This document shows positions 22,698-34,372 of a DNA stretch of 64,000 nt, in pieces (positions within the stretch are counted from its first letter, which is position 1; each line of letters starts with the position of its first letter). The position numbers and the translations under genes are program-made. The notes beneath the pieces were generated by a model. The model saw nothing but the letters and a program-made list of their open reading frames with translations, ran no database searches and was not told the DNA's origin. The DNA is taken from positions 6,163,157 through 6,227,156 of the forward strand of contig NC_133301.1 of the NCBI RefSeq assembly GCF_005239225.2, in the 5' to 3' direction. This stretch comes from Populus alba (Eukaryota > Streptophyta > Magnoliopsida > Malpighiales > Salicaceae).

Positions 22698-22739
22698 CAT
22701 TGAGGACAATGTCTCGTTTTGGTTGGGGGGAGAGGGTAG
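22698..22739 (+). other. Hairpin plus internal purine tract (second polypurine-like tract)
   Basis: Hairpin CATTG-AGGA-CAATG (22698-22711) is followed by ggttggggggagaggg (22721-22736). The tract resembles the LTR-adjacent polypurine tract at 23828-23842 and is conserved in Athila-B (~2497-2535) and Athila-D (~37083-37120). It may be a second plus-strand primer or a relic of an older 3' end. Confidence 0.5.
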
Positions 22740-22745
22740 TACTTC

Positions 22746-23102
22746 AAAAAAAAAAAAAAAAAAAAACTAACTTGCTAACTGTTTTTGCTATTATTAAAAC
22801 CATTTGACAAAATTGTTATTAGGATGGCAGAGTATGGAATCAATTTTATTGACTCTAGAGACGCATCTTAGTAAGTTTCATTACCAAGGTCTATCATAAT
22901 ACTTCTTGAAATATTCAGGTTTACAAACTCTCACATTGTTATCACTTGATTCTGATCATATACTCATTTAACAAGTATTATTAAACCTTCATTTTTCACA
23001 CACACACTTTAACATATGATTGTGGTTGCACATTGGATTATTACAGTAATTATGTTCTTTTGTTGAAGGTAACAACTAAGGGTAAAGGATATTATATAAT
23101 TT

Positions 23103-23153
<51 letters not shown>
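22746..23153 (+). repeat. Poly-A tracts in the Athila-C 3' region
   Basis: Runs of 21 A (22746-22766) and 49 A (23105-23153) flank ~340 bp of AT-rich non-coding sequence. Athila-B and Athila-D have shorter A runs at the same places (read as T runs on the + strand). Confidence 0.9.
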
Positions 23154-23155
<2 letters not shown>

Positions 23156-23210
23156 AGATAGTATTGATGATAATAAAAACGTGGATAAAGTTTGGTTTCG
23201 TAGCCTCCAT

Positions 23211-23307
23211 AACCTAAGCAATTAAGCCCGAAGGGGTGTTTTTAACACCTAATACCCTAAAGTCAACTGACTTGGGAGCTATTGGCCCAAAGCTTGTTAC
23301 ATGGGTT
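23211..23307 (+). other. Candidate structured RNA module, upstream copy (Athila-C)
   Basis: 97 nt. Helices, numbered from the first base: 1-5 with 93-97 (AACCT/GGGTT), 6-9 with 82-85 (AAGC/GCTT), hairpin 26-30 with 34-38, 39-44 with 70-75 (CTAATA/TATTGG), 45-47 with 64-66 (CCC/GGG), and 50-54 with 59-63 (AAGTC/GACTT, loop AACT). It aligns without gaps to 23363-23459; six base pairs differ by a change on both sides. It lies between LOG and the polypurine tract, so it is in the genomic RNA and possibly in the 3' UTR of a LOG mRNA. Confidence 0.65.
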
Positions 23308-23362
23308 AAGGAGAAAAGCTTAAGGGAATCAAACATTGCACTATCTACGTATGAGTATTTAC

Positions 23363-23459
23363 AACCCGAGTTGTTAAGCTCGTAGGGGTGTCTCAAACAC
23401 CTAATGCCCTAAGACCAACTGGTCTGGGAGTCATTAGCCTAAAACTCATTACATGGGTT
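23363..23459 (+). other. Candidate structured RNA module, downstream copy (Athila-C)
   Basis: 97 nt, same fold as 23211-23307 but with AACCC/GGGTT, GAGT/ACTC, CTAATG/CATTAG, CCC/GGG and AGACC/GGTCT (loop AACT). The pair changes at 6:85, 9:82, 44:70, 51:62, 52:61 and 53:60 are compensatory relative to the upstream copy. Confidence 0.65.
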
Positions 23460-23827
23460 AAAGATACATTGTGTTTTAAGTTGTATGTGTATATATATAT
23501 AAAAAAAAAAAAGAAAAAAAAAAGAAGAAAAAAAAAAGAAAAAAAAAGTAGTAGTAATCCCAACCTAAGGAAGTTCACCTTAAACATTTGAACATAATAT
23601 TGTTTTCTTCCAACAAAAGCCCCATCATCTATGTTTTCATATATTGAGCACATAAAAAGAAGGTTTATTAATATCTTGTTTAAGAAATATGAAGCAGGAA
23701 TATAAATTTAATGAGAGTTTGTTTATCTGGATAGATTAATGGAAGTTGAATGATGAATGCCTTGCTTTGTGGAACTTGCAAATTGTTTTTCTATTTTAAC
23801 GCTTTGATTACTAGGGACTAGTAATAA

Positions 23828-23842
23828 GCTGGTTGGGGGGTG
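23828..23842 (+). other. Polypurine tract of Athila-C
   Basis: gctggttggggggtg immediately before the 3' LTR; expected primer for plus-strand DNA synthesis. The same sequence occurs at 556-570 and, in reverse, at 1438-1452 and 36011-36025. Confidence 0.85.
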
Positions 23843-25461
23843 TGATTAGTACTTAAAAGTGCATGTTTATCAAGGTTTTATATCATCATTTTGCACTTGA
23901 AGTATCAATAACTCCTTAACTAAAGCATGTTTTATAATAACAAGTTTGATATTATAAGATACCTTAATTTATGGTAAATGCTCATTTTAAATGCAGGACT
24001 ATCACATAAATAAAAGGATTGATTGATGAGTTTAAGCATTGAAAGTTAAAGGACAAAGAGATGGCCAAACTTAGAAAAGAGATGTCGGTGCAGTCCAAAC
24101 CGGAACAAGTGCTCGGTAAATTGGCTCATATCTGGAGCTCTAGATCTCGGATTTAGGTCCATTTTATATGGATGGAAAGGTAAAACATAGGCCTACAACT
24201 TTCATTTGGACACCAAGATCTAAGAAGGCCGTTTTCAAGTCCAAAATATAGGAACAACGAAGAAGTCCGAAGCTGTCCTGCAGCCCAGACACTATTTAGT
24301 GTTCAGCCCATATCTTGAGTTCTAGAAGTCCAAATGACCTCATCTTTTTTTTGTTGGAAAGCTGAGACAATTTCCTAGAACATTCCTGAGGATTCTGGGC
24401 AAATTATGATGTTAGCAATGACGTCTTGTTCAGACAAGAAGATAAGGATTGTTATCAAGTCAAGATATGGCCACCCACTCATCAATTAGTCAACAAATCA
24501 ATAGTTCCAAATTTTGGCCTATAAAAGGAGGCACTTACCATGTATTGAGGCATCTTGGTTTTCAGATCAAGATCATGCTCTTGCTTTCTCTCTTTGTATT
24601 GCTTATGTCTTGCTTTCATTAATATCAAGTTTATGCATTTCATTTCCTTTCCTTAGTTCTCATTTATGTTCTTATCTTGTTCATTTATGTTTCTTTCTTT
24701 CATTATGTTCAGCTAAGTTAATTATGTCAAGGTGAAAAGGGTACACTAATGGTGTAAGAATAAGTATAATATAAACTTAACATGGACCTTAACGTTGGAT
24801 ACTAACATGTTTTATATTTGTTATCTTGTTCACTTTTAATACTTTGCTTGTTAAATGGTTAATCTAGATTTATGTTGTATAACACTTGGTACAACAAATA
24901 CTTGGCACTTTCATAGCCCATACTGTATGGTATAACCGACACCTGAGCTATGAAAGGAACTTGATTTGTTGTTAACATAAGTTATAATCATGAATGCCTG
25001 CCAACATTTACAAGTATTAGCTTTATTCGAATAAGATAACTAATGTAATCATGTTAACAATTTATAATCTGATTGGAACCTCCTTTATGTGTGGTTTTCA
25101 ATTGAGTAATAAGAGTTTATATTATACTTGTTTGAAGTACCATTAGTGGATCCTCTAACCTGACATTTATTTTTATCGTTGTTTAATCCTTACATTAATC
25201 TTCCAACTCAAAGTTCTCATTAATTTCTTCCTTCTCTTCTTTATTGTTATTATTATTATTATTATTATTACTATTACTACTACTACTATTGTTATTATTA
25301 TCGTTAATATTATATTATTGTTGTCGTTGTTGTTGTTATTGTGTTTGTATTTATAATTTATACAATTAACCTCTCTGTGGTTCGACCCCGGTCTTGCCGG
25401 GTTATTTATTACTTCGACACTCCTGCACTTGGGAGAAGACATCAAGCTTTTGGTCGTGTCA
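23843..25461 (+). repeat. 3' LTR of Athila-C
   Basis: 1619 bp, TG...CA ends. It is nearly identical to 16874-18477; most length difference is in the trinucleotide tract near 25250-25330. TATA box at 24520-24527. Confidence 0.95.
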
Positions 25462-28400
25462 CCCCACTAGAGGTCATTGTCATGGACTAGCATTTCCACG
25501 CTACTCCATGGAAAAAAGCCTACAAAAACTCATCAAAACATTTGAGTGCGATCCAACGGTCGGTTCTAAAGTTACGGACCTTATGAGCCGGTACTCGGGT
25601 TTGCTGTGGCATCTCCCGACCAGATGTCGTCACCGTGCAGTAGCGATTCCACTCTACTCCATGGAAAATAGCCTAAAGTTATGGACCTTTTGAACCAGTA
25701 CTCGGTTCTTTCGGTGGCATTGTGCGACCAGACATCATCGTCAAGGAGTAGCGATTCCACGCTACTCCATGGAAAACAGTCAACAGAAACTCAATAGATT
25801 TGAGCGCGATCCAACGGTCGGTTCTAAAGTTACGGACGTTTTGAGATGGTACTCGACTTTGTCGGTGGCATCTCCCGACCGCAAGTCGTCATCGTGCAGT
25901 AGTGATTCCACGCTACTCCGTGGGAAACAACCTACAAAAAATCCTCTAAAGATTTGAGCGTGATCTGACGGTCGGATCTAAAGTTATGGACCTTTTGAGC
26001 CGGTACTCGAGTCAGTGGTGGCATCGCCCCACAGGAGGTCGTCGTCGTAGAGTACCGATTCCACGCTACTTCATGGAAAACAGCCATCGAAAACTCCTCA
26101 AAACATTTGAGCATGATCCCACAGTCGGATCTAAAGTTATGAAGCTTTTAAGCCGGTACTCGGGTCTGTTAGTTGCATTGCCCTATCGAAGGTCGTCATC
26201 GTGGAGTAGCGATTTCATGCTACACCATGGAAAATAGCCTACAAAAACTCCTCAAAATATTTGAGCGCGATCTAATGGTCGGATATAAATTTAAGGACCT
26301 TTTGAGCCGGTACTCGGGTATGTAGGTGGCATCGCCCCACAGGAGATTGTCGTCATGGAGTAGCGTGAGCGATTCCACGCTACTCCATGGAAAACAACCA
26401 TCGAAAACTCCTCAAAATAGTTGAGCGCGATCCAACGGTCGGGTCTAAAGTCATGGACTTTTTGTGCTGGTACTCGGGTCATCTCAGTGGCATCTCCTGA
26501 CCGTACATCGACGTCGTGGAGTAGCGAGTCCACGCTACTCCATGGAAAACAGCCACCGAAAACTCCTCACAACATTTGAGCGCGATCCAACGGTCGAATC
26601 TAAAGTTATGGACCTTTTGAGCCGGTACTCGCGCCTGTCGATGGCATCGCCCGACCGGAGGTCATCATCGTGGAGTAGCGATTCCATGCTACTCCATTGA
26701 AAACAGCCTACAGAAACTCCTCAAAAGATTTCAGCGCGATTCAACGGTTGGATCTAAAGTAATGGACCTTTTGAGCCGGTACTCGGGTCTATCGATGGCA
26801 TCGCCTGACCAGAGGTCGTTTTCGTGGAGTAGCGTTTCCACGCTACTCCCTGGAAAACAACCACCAGAAACTCCTCAAAACATTTGAGCGCGATCCAGCT
26901 ATCGGATCTAAAGTGATGGACCTTCTGAGCCGGTACTCGGGTCTGTTGGTGGCATAGCCCTACCGGACGTCGTCGTCGTGGAGTAGTGTTTCCACGCTAC
27001 ACCATGGATTTGAGCGCGATCCATCGGTTGGATCTAATGTTATGGACCTTTTGAGACGGTACTCGGGTTTGCCGTTGGCATCGCCCCACAGGAGGTCGTC
27101 GTCGTGGAGTAGCGATTCCATGCTACTCCATGGAAAACAGCCATCGCAAACTCCTCAAAACATTTGAGTGCGATCCAACAGCTGGATATAAAGTTATGGT
27201 CCTTTTGAGAAGGTACTCGGGTCCGTTGGTGGCATCGCCCGACCGGACGTCGTCGTCGTGGAGTAGCGATTCCACGCTACTCCATGGAAAACAGCCACTA
27301 AAAACTCCTCACTACATTTTAGCGCGATCCAACGATTGGATCTAAAGTTATGGACTTTTTGAGCCGGTACTGGAGTCTGTTGGTGGCATCGCCAACTAGA
27401 CGTCGTCATCGCGGAGTACCGATTCCATGCTACTCCATGGAAAACAGCCACCAAAAACTCCTCACAACAATTGAGCGCGATCCAATGGTCGGATCTAAAG
27501 TTATTGACCTTTTGAGCCGGTACTCGGGTCTGTCCGTGGCATCGCTAGACTTGAGGTCATCGTCGTAGAGTAGCAATTGCACGCTATTCCATGGAAAACA
27601 ACATATAGAAACTTGTCAAAAGATTTGAGCGCGATTCAACGGTCGGATCTAAAGTTATGGACCTTTTGAGCTGGTAGTCAGGTCGTGTCGGTGGCAGCGC
27701 TCAAAAATACATCGTTGTCCAGGAGTAGGGATTCTACGCTACTCCATGGAAAATAGCCTACGGAAACTCCTCAAATGAGTTGAGCGCGATGCAACGGTCG
27801 GATATAAAGTTATGGACCATTTGAGCCGGTACTCGGGTCGTATGGTGGTAGTGCTCGACCAGACGTCGTCGTCGAGGAGTAGCGATTCTATGCTACTCCA
27901 TTGAAAATAGCCTACGGAAACTCCTCAAAAGAGTTAAACGCAATCCAACGGACAAATATAAAGTTATAGACCTTTTGAGCCGGAACTTGGGTCGTGTCGA
28001 TGGCATCGCCCGACCAGACGTCGTCGTTGTGGAGTACCGATTCCACATTACACCATGGAAAAAAGCCTATGGAAACTCCTCAAAATATTTGAGTGCGATC
28101 CAACGGTCGGATCTAAAGTTATGCACCTTTGAGCCGGACCTCGGGTCTGGCGTTGGTATTGCCCGACCGGACGTCGTTATTGTGGAGTAGCGATTCCACG
28201 CTACTCCATGAAAAACAGCCTATGGAAATTCATCAAAACATTTGAGTGCGATCTAACAGTCGGATGTAAAGTTATGGACCTTTTAAGCCGGTACTCGGGT
28301 CATGTCGGTGTCCACGCGCGACCGGACGTCGTTGTCATGGAGTAGCGATTCCACGCTACTCTATGGAAAACAGCCTACGGAAACTCATCCAAACATTTGA

Positions 28401-31400
28401 GTGTGATCTAACGGTCAGATGTAAAGTTATGGACCTTTTGAGCCGGTACTCGGATCGTGTCAGTGACAGCGCGCGACTGGACATCGTTGTCGTGGATTAG
28501 TGATTCCACGATACTCCATGGAAAACATCCTATGGAAACTCCTTAAAAGATTTGAGGGCGATCCAACGGTCGAATCTAAAGTTATGGATCTTTTGAGCCG
28601 GTACTCGGGTCTGTCAGTGGCATCGCCCCACAGGAAGTCATCGTCGTGGAGTAGCGATTCCACGCTACTCCATGGAAAATAGCCTATGGAAACTCATCAA
28701 AACATTTTGAGAGCGATCCAATGGTCGGATCTAAAAAATAGTTATGGACCTTCGGAATTTGATGCCTATACTCGGGTCGCGTCGAAGTGGCAGCGACCGA
28801 TTGGACGTCGTCGTCATCGTGTAGCGATTCCACGCTACTCCCTGGAAATTAGCCACCGGAAAATCCTCAAAAACATTTGACAGCGATCCAACTGTCGGAT
28901 CTAAAGTTATGGGCCTTTTGAGTTGGTACTAGGGTCTATCAGTTGCATCGCCAAACCGGAGGTTGTCGTCGTGGAGTAACGATTCCACGCTACACCATGG
29001 AAAACAGCCTACAAAAACTCCTCAAAACATTTGAGTACGATCTAACGGTCGGATATAAAATTATGGACCTTGTGAGCCGGCACTCGAGTCTGTTGGTGGC
29101 ATCGCCCCACATGAGGTTGTTGTCATGGACTAGCGATTCCACGCTACTCCATGGAACACAACCTACAGAATCTCCACAAAAGATTTGAGCGCGGTCCAAC
29201 AGTTGGATCTATAGTTATGGAACTTTTGAGCCGGTACTCAGGTCTGTCGATGGCATCGCCCGATCGGAGGTCGTCGTCGTGAGTACCAATTCCACGCTAC
29301 TCCATGGAAAAATGCCTACGGAAACTCCTCAAAAGATTTAAGTGCGATACAACAGTTGTATCTAAAGTTATGGACATTTTGAGACGGTACTAGGGTCTGT
29401 CAATGGCATCGCCCGACCAGAGGTCGTCGTTGTGGAGTAGCGATTCCACGCTACTCCATGGAAAAAAGCCTACGAAAACTCATCAAAACATTTGAGCGCG
29501 ATCTAACGATCGCATCTAAAGTTCTGGACCTTTTGAGCTGGTACTCGGGGTCGTGTCGGTGGCAACACGTGACCGGACGTCGTTGTCGTGGAGTAGCGAT
29601 TCCACGCTACTCTATGGAAAACAGCCTACAGAAACTCATCAAAACATTTGAGTGTGATCTAACGGTCAGATGTAAAGTTATGGACCTCTTAAGTCGGTAC
29701 TCGGGTCGTGTCGGTGACAACGCGCGACTGGACATCGTTGTCGTGGATTAGTGATTCCACGATACTCCATGGAAAACATCCTATGGAAACTCCTTAAAAG
29801 ATTTGAGGGCGATCCAACGGTCGGATCTAAAGTTATAGAACTTTTGAGTCGTACTCGGGTGTGTCCTTGGCATTGCCCAACAAGAGGTCGTCGTCGTGGA
29901 GTAGCGATTCCATGCCATTCCATGGAAAACAGCCTACAAAAACTCCTCAAAAGATTTGACCGCGATCCAACGGTTGGATCTAAAGTTATGGTCCTTTTGA
30001 GCACGTACTCGGGTCTGTCCGTGGCATTGCCAGACTTGAGGTCGTCGTCGTAGAGTAGGAATTCCACGCTATTCCATGGAAAACAACATACAAAAACTCC
30101 TCAAAAGATTTGAGTGCGATCCAATGGTCGGATCTAAAGTTATGGACCTTTTGAGCAAGTTCTCGGGTCATGTCGGTGGCAGCGCTCAACCAGACATCGT
30201 TGTCGAGGAGTAGAGATTCTACACTACTCCATGGAAAATAGCCTACGGAAACTACTCAAAAGAGTTGAGCGCGATCCAACTGTCGAGTATAAGTTATGGA
30301 CCTTTTAAGCCGGAACTCGGGTTGTGTCGGTGGCAGATCTCGACCAGACGTCGTCGTCGAGGAGTAGCAATTATATGCTACTCCAAGGAAAATAGCCTAC
30401 GGAAACACTTCAAAAGAGTTGAGCGCGATCCAACGGTTGGATATAAAGTTATAGACTTTTTTATCCGGTACTCGGGTTTGTTGGTGGCATCGCCCGACCA
30501 GACGTCATCGTCGTGGAGTAGCGTGTAATTCAAAAACTACTCACAACATTTGAGTGCGATCCAACGGTCGGATCTAAAGTTATGGACTTTTTGAGCCGGT
30601 ACTCGGGTTTTTCGTTGGCGTCGCCCGACCGGACGTCATCATCGTGGAGAAGCAATTCCACGCTACTCTATGGAAAACAGCCACCGAAAACTCCTCACAA
30701 CATTTGAGCGCGATCCAACGGTCGGATCAAAAGATATGGACCTTTTGAGCCGGTACTCGGGTCTGTCCGTGGCATCGCCCGAATGGAGGTCGTCGTCGTG
30801 GAGTAGCAATTCCACGCTATTCCATGGAAAACATCCTACAGAAACTCCTCAAAAGATTTGAGCGCGATCCAACTGTCGAATCTAAATTTATAAACCTTTT
30901 GAGCTAGTACTCAGGTCGTGTTGGTGGCAGCGACCGACCGGACGTTGTCGTCGTGGTGTAGCGATTCCACGCTACTCCATGGAAAACAACCACTAGAAAC
31001 TCCTCAAAACATTTGAGCGCGATCCAACAATCAGATCTAAAGTTATGGACCTTTTGAGCTGGTACTCGGGTCTGTCCGTGGCATCGCCCGAATGGAGGTC
31101 ATCGTCATGGAGTAGCAATTCCACGTTACTCCATGGAAAACAACCTACAGAAACTCCTTAAAAGATTTAAGTGCGATCCAAGTTATTGACCTTTTGAGTC
31201 GGTACTCGAGTCTGTCGGTGGCATCTCTCGACCGGAGGTCATCGTCGTGGAGTAGCGATTCCATGCTACTCCATGGAAAACAACCTACAGAAACGCCTCA
31301 GAAGATTTAAGCGCGATAAAACGATCGGATCTAAAGTAATGGACCTTTTAAGCCGGTACTCGGGTCTGTCGGTGGCATCGCCCTACTGGACATCGTTGTC

Positions 31401-34372
31401 GAGGAGTAGCATTTTCACGCTACACCATTGAAAACAACCTACAAGAACTCCTTAAAAGATTTGAGCACGATCTAACGGTTGGATCTAAAGTTATGGACCT
31501 TTTGAGACGGTACTCGGGTCTGTCAGTGGCATCGCCCCACAGGAGGTCGTTGTCGTGGAGGAGCGATTCCACGCTAGTCCATGGAAAATGGCCTACGAAA
31601 ACTCATGAAAGCATTTGAGCGCGATCCAACGGTTGGATATAAAGTTATGGAACTTTTGAGCCGGCACTCCGGTCATGTAAGATCCACATCGGCGGGTGAG
31701 GGGTGTGTTGATGGCCTTATAAGTGGTGTTGGTTGCCAACTTGTTATATGCGTTTTGGGGCGTCAGACTCAAAAATGGGCTCGCGTCACCAGGAACAAAA
31801 CCGTGAGGGTGGTAAGGGACCAAAGCGGATAATTTTATGGCAAGTTGGGCCGGGCCATTACAGGTCATGTCGGTGCCATTGCTTGACCGTAGGTTGTCGT
31901 CGTGGATTAGCGATTCCACGCTACTCCATGGATAACAGCCACCGGAAACTCCTCACAACATTTGAGTGCGATCGAACGGTCGGATTTAAAGTTATAGATC
32001 TTTGGAGCCGGTACTCGAGTCTGTTGGTGGCATCGCCCGACCGGAGGTTGTCGTCATGGAGTAGCGATTCCATGCTACTCCATGGAAAACAACCTACAGA
32101 AACTCCTCAAAAGATTAAAGCGCGATCCAACGGTCGGATCTAAAGTAATGGACCTTTTGAGTCGGTACTCGGGTCTGTCGGTGGCATCGCCCCACAGGAA
32201 GTCGTCGTCAAGGAGTAGTGATTCCACGCTAGTCTATGGAAAATGACCTATGAAAACTCATCAAAAAATTTGAGGGTGATCCAACGGTCAGATCTAAAGT
32301 TATGGACCTTTTGAGCCGGTACTCGGGTCAGTCGGTGGCATCGCCCCACAGGAGGTCATCTTCGTGAAGTAGCGATTCCACTCTACTCCATTGAAAGAAG
32401 CCTATGGAAACTCATCAAAACATTTGAGCGCGATCCAACGGTCAGATCTAAAGTTATGGAACTTTTGAGTCGGCACTCCGGTCATGTCGGTTGCATCGCC
32501 CGACCGTAAGTTGTCGTCGTGGAGTAGCGATTCCACGCTACTCCATGGAAAACAGCCACTAGAAACTCCTCACAACATTTAAGTGCGATCGAACGGTAGG
32601 ATCTAAAGTTATAGACCTTTTGAGCAGGTACTCGAGTCTGTCTGTGGCATTGCCAAACCGGATGTCGTCGTCGTGGAGTAGCGATTCCATGTTACTCCAA
32701 GGAAAATAGCCTACAGAAACTCCTCAAAAGATTTAAGCGCGATCCAACGGTCGGATCTAAGGTAATAGACCTTTTGAGCCGCTACTCGGGTTTGTCGGTG
32801 GCATTGCCCGACCGGAGGTCATCGTCTTGGAGTAGCGTTTCCACGTTACTCCTAGGAAAACAGCCACCGAAAACTCCTCAAAACATTTGGGAGCGATCCA
32901 ACTGTCGGATCTAAAGTTATGGACCTTTTGAGGCGGTACTCGGGTCTATTGGTGGCATCGCCCCACAGGAGGTCATCGTCGTGGAGTAGCGATTCCACGC
33001 TAGTCCTTGGAAAATGGCCTACGACAACTCATCAAAACATTTGAGTGCGATCCAACGATCAGATCTAAAGTTATAGACCTTTTGAGCCAGTACTCGGGTC
33101 TGTCGGTGGCATTGCCCCACAGGAGGTCGTCGTCGTGAAGTAGCGATTCCACGCTACTCCATGGAAAACAGCCATCCGAAACTCCTCACAACATTTGAGG
33201 GCGATCCAACGGTGGGATCTAAAGTTATGGATCTTTTGAGCTAGTACTCGAGTTTGTCGGTGGCATCGCCCGACCGTAGGTCATCGTCGTGGAGTAGCGA
33301 TTCCACGCTATTCAATGGAAAACAGCCTTCAGAAACTCCTCAAAAGATTTGAGCGCGATCCAACGGTCGGATCTAAAGTAATGGACCTTTTGAGCCGATA
33401 CTCTGGTCTGTCGGTGGCATCGCCCAACCGGAGGTCGTCGTCGTGTATTAGCGATTCCACACTCCATGGAAAGCATCCTACAAAAACTCATCAAAACATT
33501 TGAGCGTGATCTAACGGTCGAATCTCAAATAATGGACCTTATGAGCTGGTATTCGGGTCATGTTGGTCGCATCACGGGACCGGACATCGTCGTCATGGAG
33601 TAGCGTGGAAACTCTACTCCATGGAAAATAGCCTACGGAAACTCCTCAAAAGAGTTGAGCGCGATCCAACGGTCGGATCTGAAGTTATGGACCTTTTGAG
33701 GCGGTACTCTAGTCGTGTCCGTGGCATCGCGTGACCGGACGTCTTCGTCGTGGATTATCGATTCCACACTACTCCATGGAAAGTAGACTACAAAAACTCC
33801 TCAAACGATTTGAGCGCGATCTAACAGTCGGAGCTAAAGTTATGTACCTTTTAAGCCGGTACTCGGGTCGTGTGGGTGGCATCGCTCGACCGGACATCGT
33901 CGTCATGTATGGAAAATAGCCTACGGAAACTCCTCAAAATAGTTGAGCGCGATTCAACGATCGTATCTAAAGTTTTAGAACTTTTGAGGCGGTAATCCTG
34001 GTAGTGTCGGTGGCATCACCCGACTGGACGTCGTCGTCGTGGAGTAGCGATTCCACGTCGTCGTCGTGGAGTAGCGATTCCACGCTACTCCATGGAAAAC
34101 AGCCACCGGAAACTCAAAAGATTTTTGCACGATCTAAGGGCGGATCTAAAGTTATGGACCTTTTAAGCCGGTACTCGGGTGGGGTTTGTTGGTGGCATCA
34201 TCCGACCGGAGGTTGTATTCATGGTGTAGCGTTTCCAGGCTACTCCATGGAAAACAGCCTACGGAAACTCATCAAAACATTTGAGCATGATCTAACGGTC
34301 GGATCTCAAGTAATGGACCTTATGAGCCGGTACTCGGGTCCTGGCGGTGGCAGTGCTCGACCGGATGTCGTC
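25462..34372. repeat. 154-bp tandem satellite array
   Basis: About 58 head-to-tail monomers of ~154 bp (e.g. gagttggtac at 28920 to gagccggcac at 29074), moderately diverged, with single-base and short indel differences. Recurrent landmarks in each monomer are gagccggtactcggg, a GTC-rich segment, then the inverted repeat TGGAGTAGCG-ATTCCA-CGCTACTCCA and tttgagcgcgatcca. Two monomer subtypes differ at ccccacaggagg versus cccgaccggacg. A 31-bp local duplication is at 34034-34095. The array is interrupted by a solo LTR at 31676-31862 and ends at the LTR of Athila-D. The array is GC-richer than its neighbours. Confidence 0.95.
31676..31862 (+). mobile_element. TRIM-like solo LTR (187 bp) in the satellite
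   Basis: TGTAAGATCCACATCGG...GGGCCATTACA, with TG...CA ends (TGTAA/TTACA inverted termini), flanked by the direct repeat GGTCA (31671-31675, 31863-31867). It contains a TATA-like ccttataag. The GATCCACATCGG start and GGCCCGGCCCAAC end (reverse strand) recall small non-coding plant TRIM LTRs. Orientation and family are uncertain. Confidence 0.75.

Larger units (their letters stand above)
16874..25461 (+). mobile_element. Athila-like LTR retrotransposon carrying an intact LOG gene (Athila-C), young, internally deleted
   Basis: 8588-bp element with LTRs at 16874-18477 and 23843-25461, tRNA-Asp primer site, gag-protease, an internally deleted pol, ORF-X remnant, LOG, two RNA modules and a polypurine tract. 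Target duplication CCCCA at 16869-16873 and 25462-25466, within satellite DNA. By eye the two LTRs differ by only about six substitutions and a few short indels, so this is the youngest datable insertion in the window. Compared with Athila-B and Athila-D it lacks about 1.6 kb (RT plus most of RNase H) and about 1.5 kb (integrase core to ORF-X). It would therefore need proteins supplied by another copy. Confidence 0.95.

Noticed and set aside
22565..22766. LOG as a classical LINE-made retrogene with poly-A tail and target duplication
   Set aside because: The A run begins ~180 bp after the stop, downstream of an element-type purine tract, and no direct repeats flank LOG. Capture from RNA is likely but not by this simple route.
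23211..23459. Hammerhead or twister self-cleaving ribozyme
   Set aside because: Hammerhead core (CUGANGA ... GAAA) is absent; the closing helix and CATGGG only superficially recall twister and the conserved internal-loop bases could not be placed. Left as a structured RNA of unknown type.
25462..34372. Dozens of 60-130 codon ORFs with similar peptides (MENSHRKLLKTFERDPTV...) on both strands of the satellite
   Set aside because: They are the satellite monomer read in various frames; monomer length (154) is not a multiple of three, so frames close after about one unit. No sign of protein selection.
16360..34372. CRISPR array
   Set aside because: Repeats are contiguous 154-bp monomers without unique spacers, in a plant genome context.
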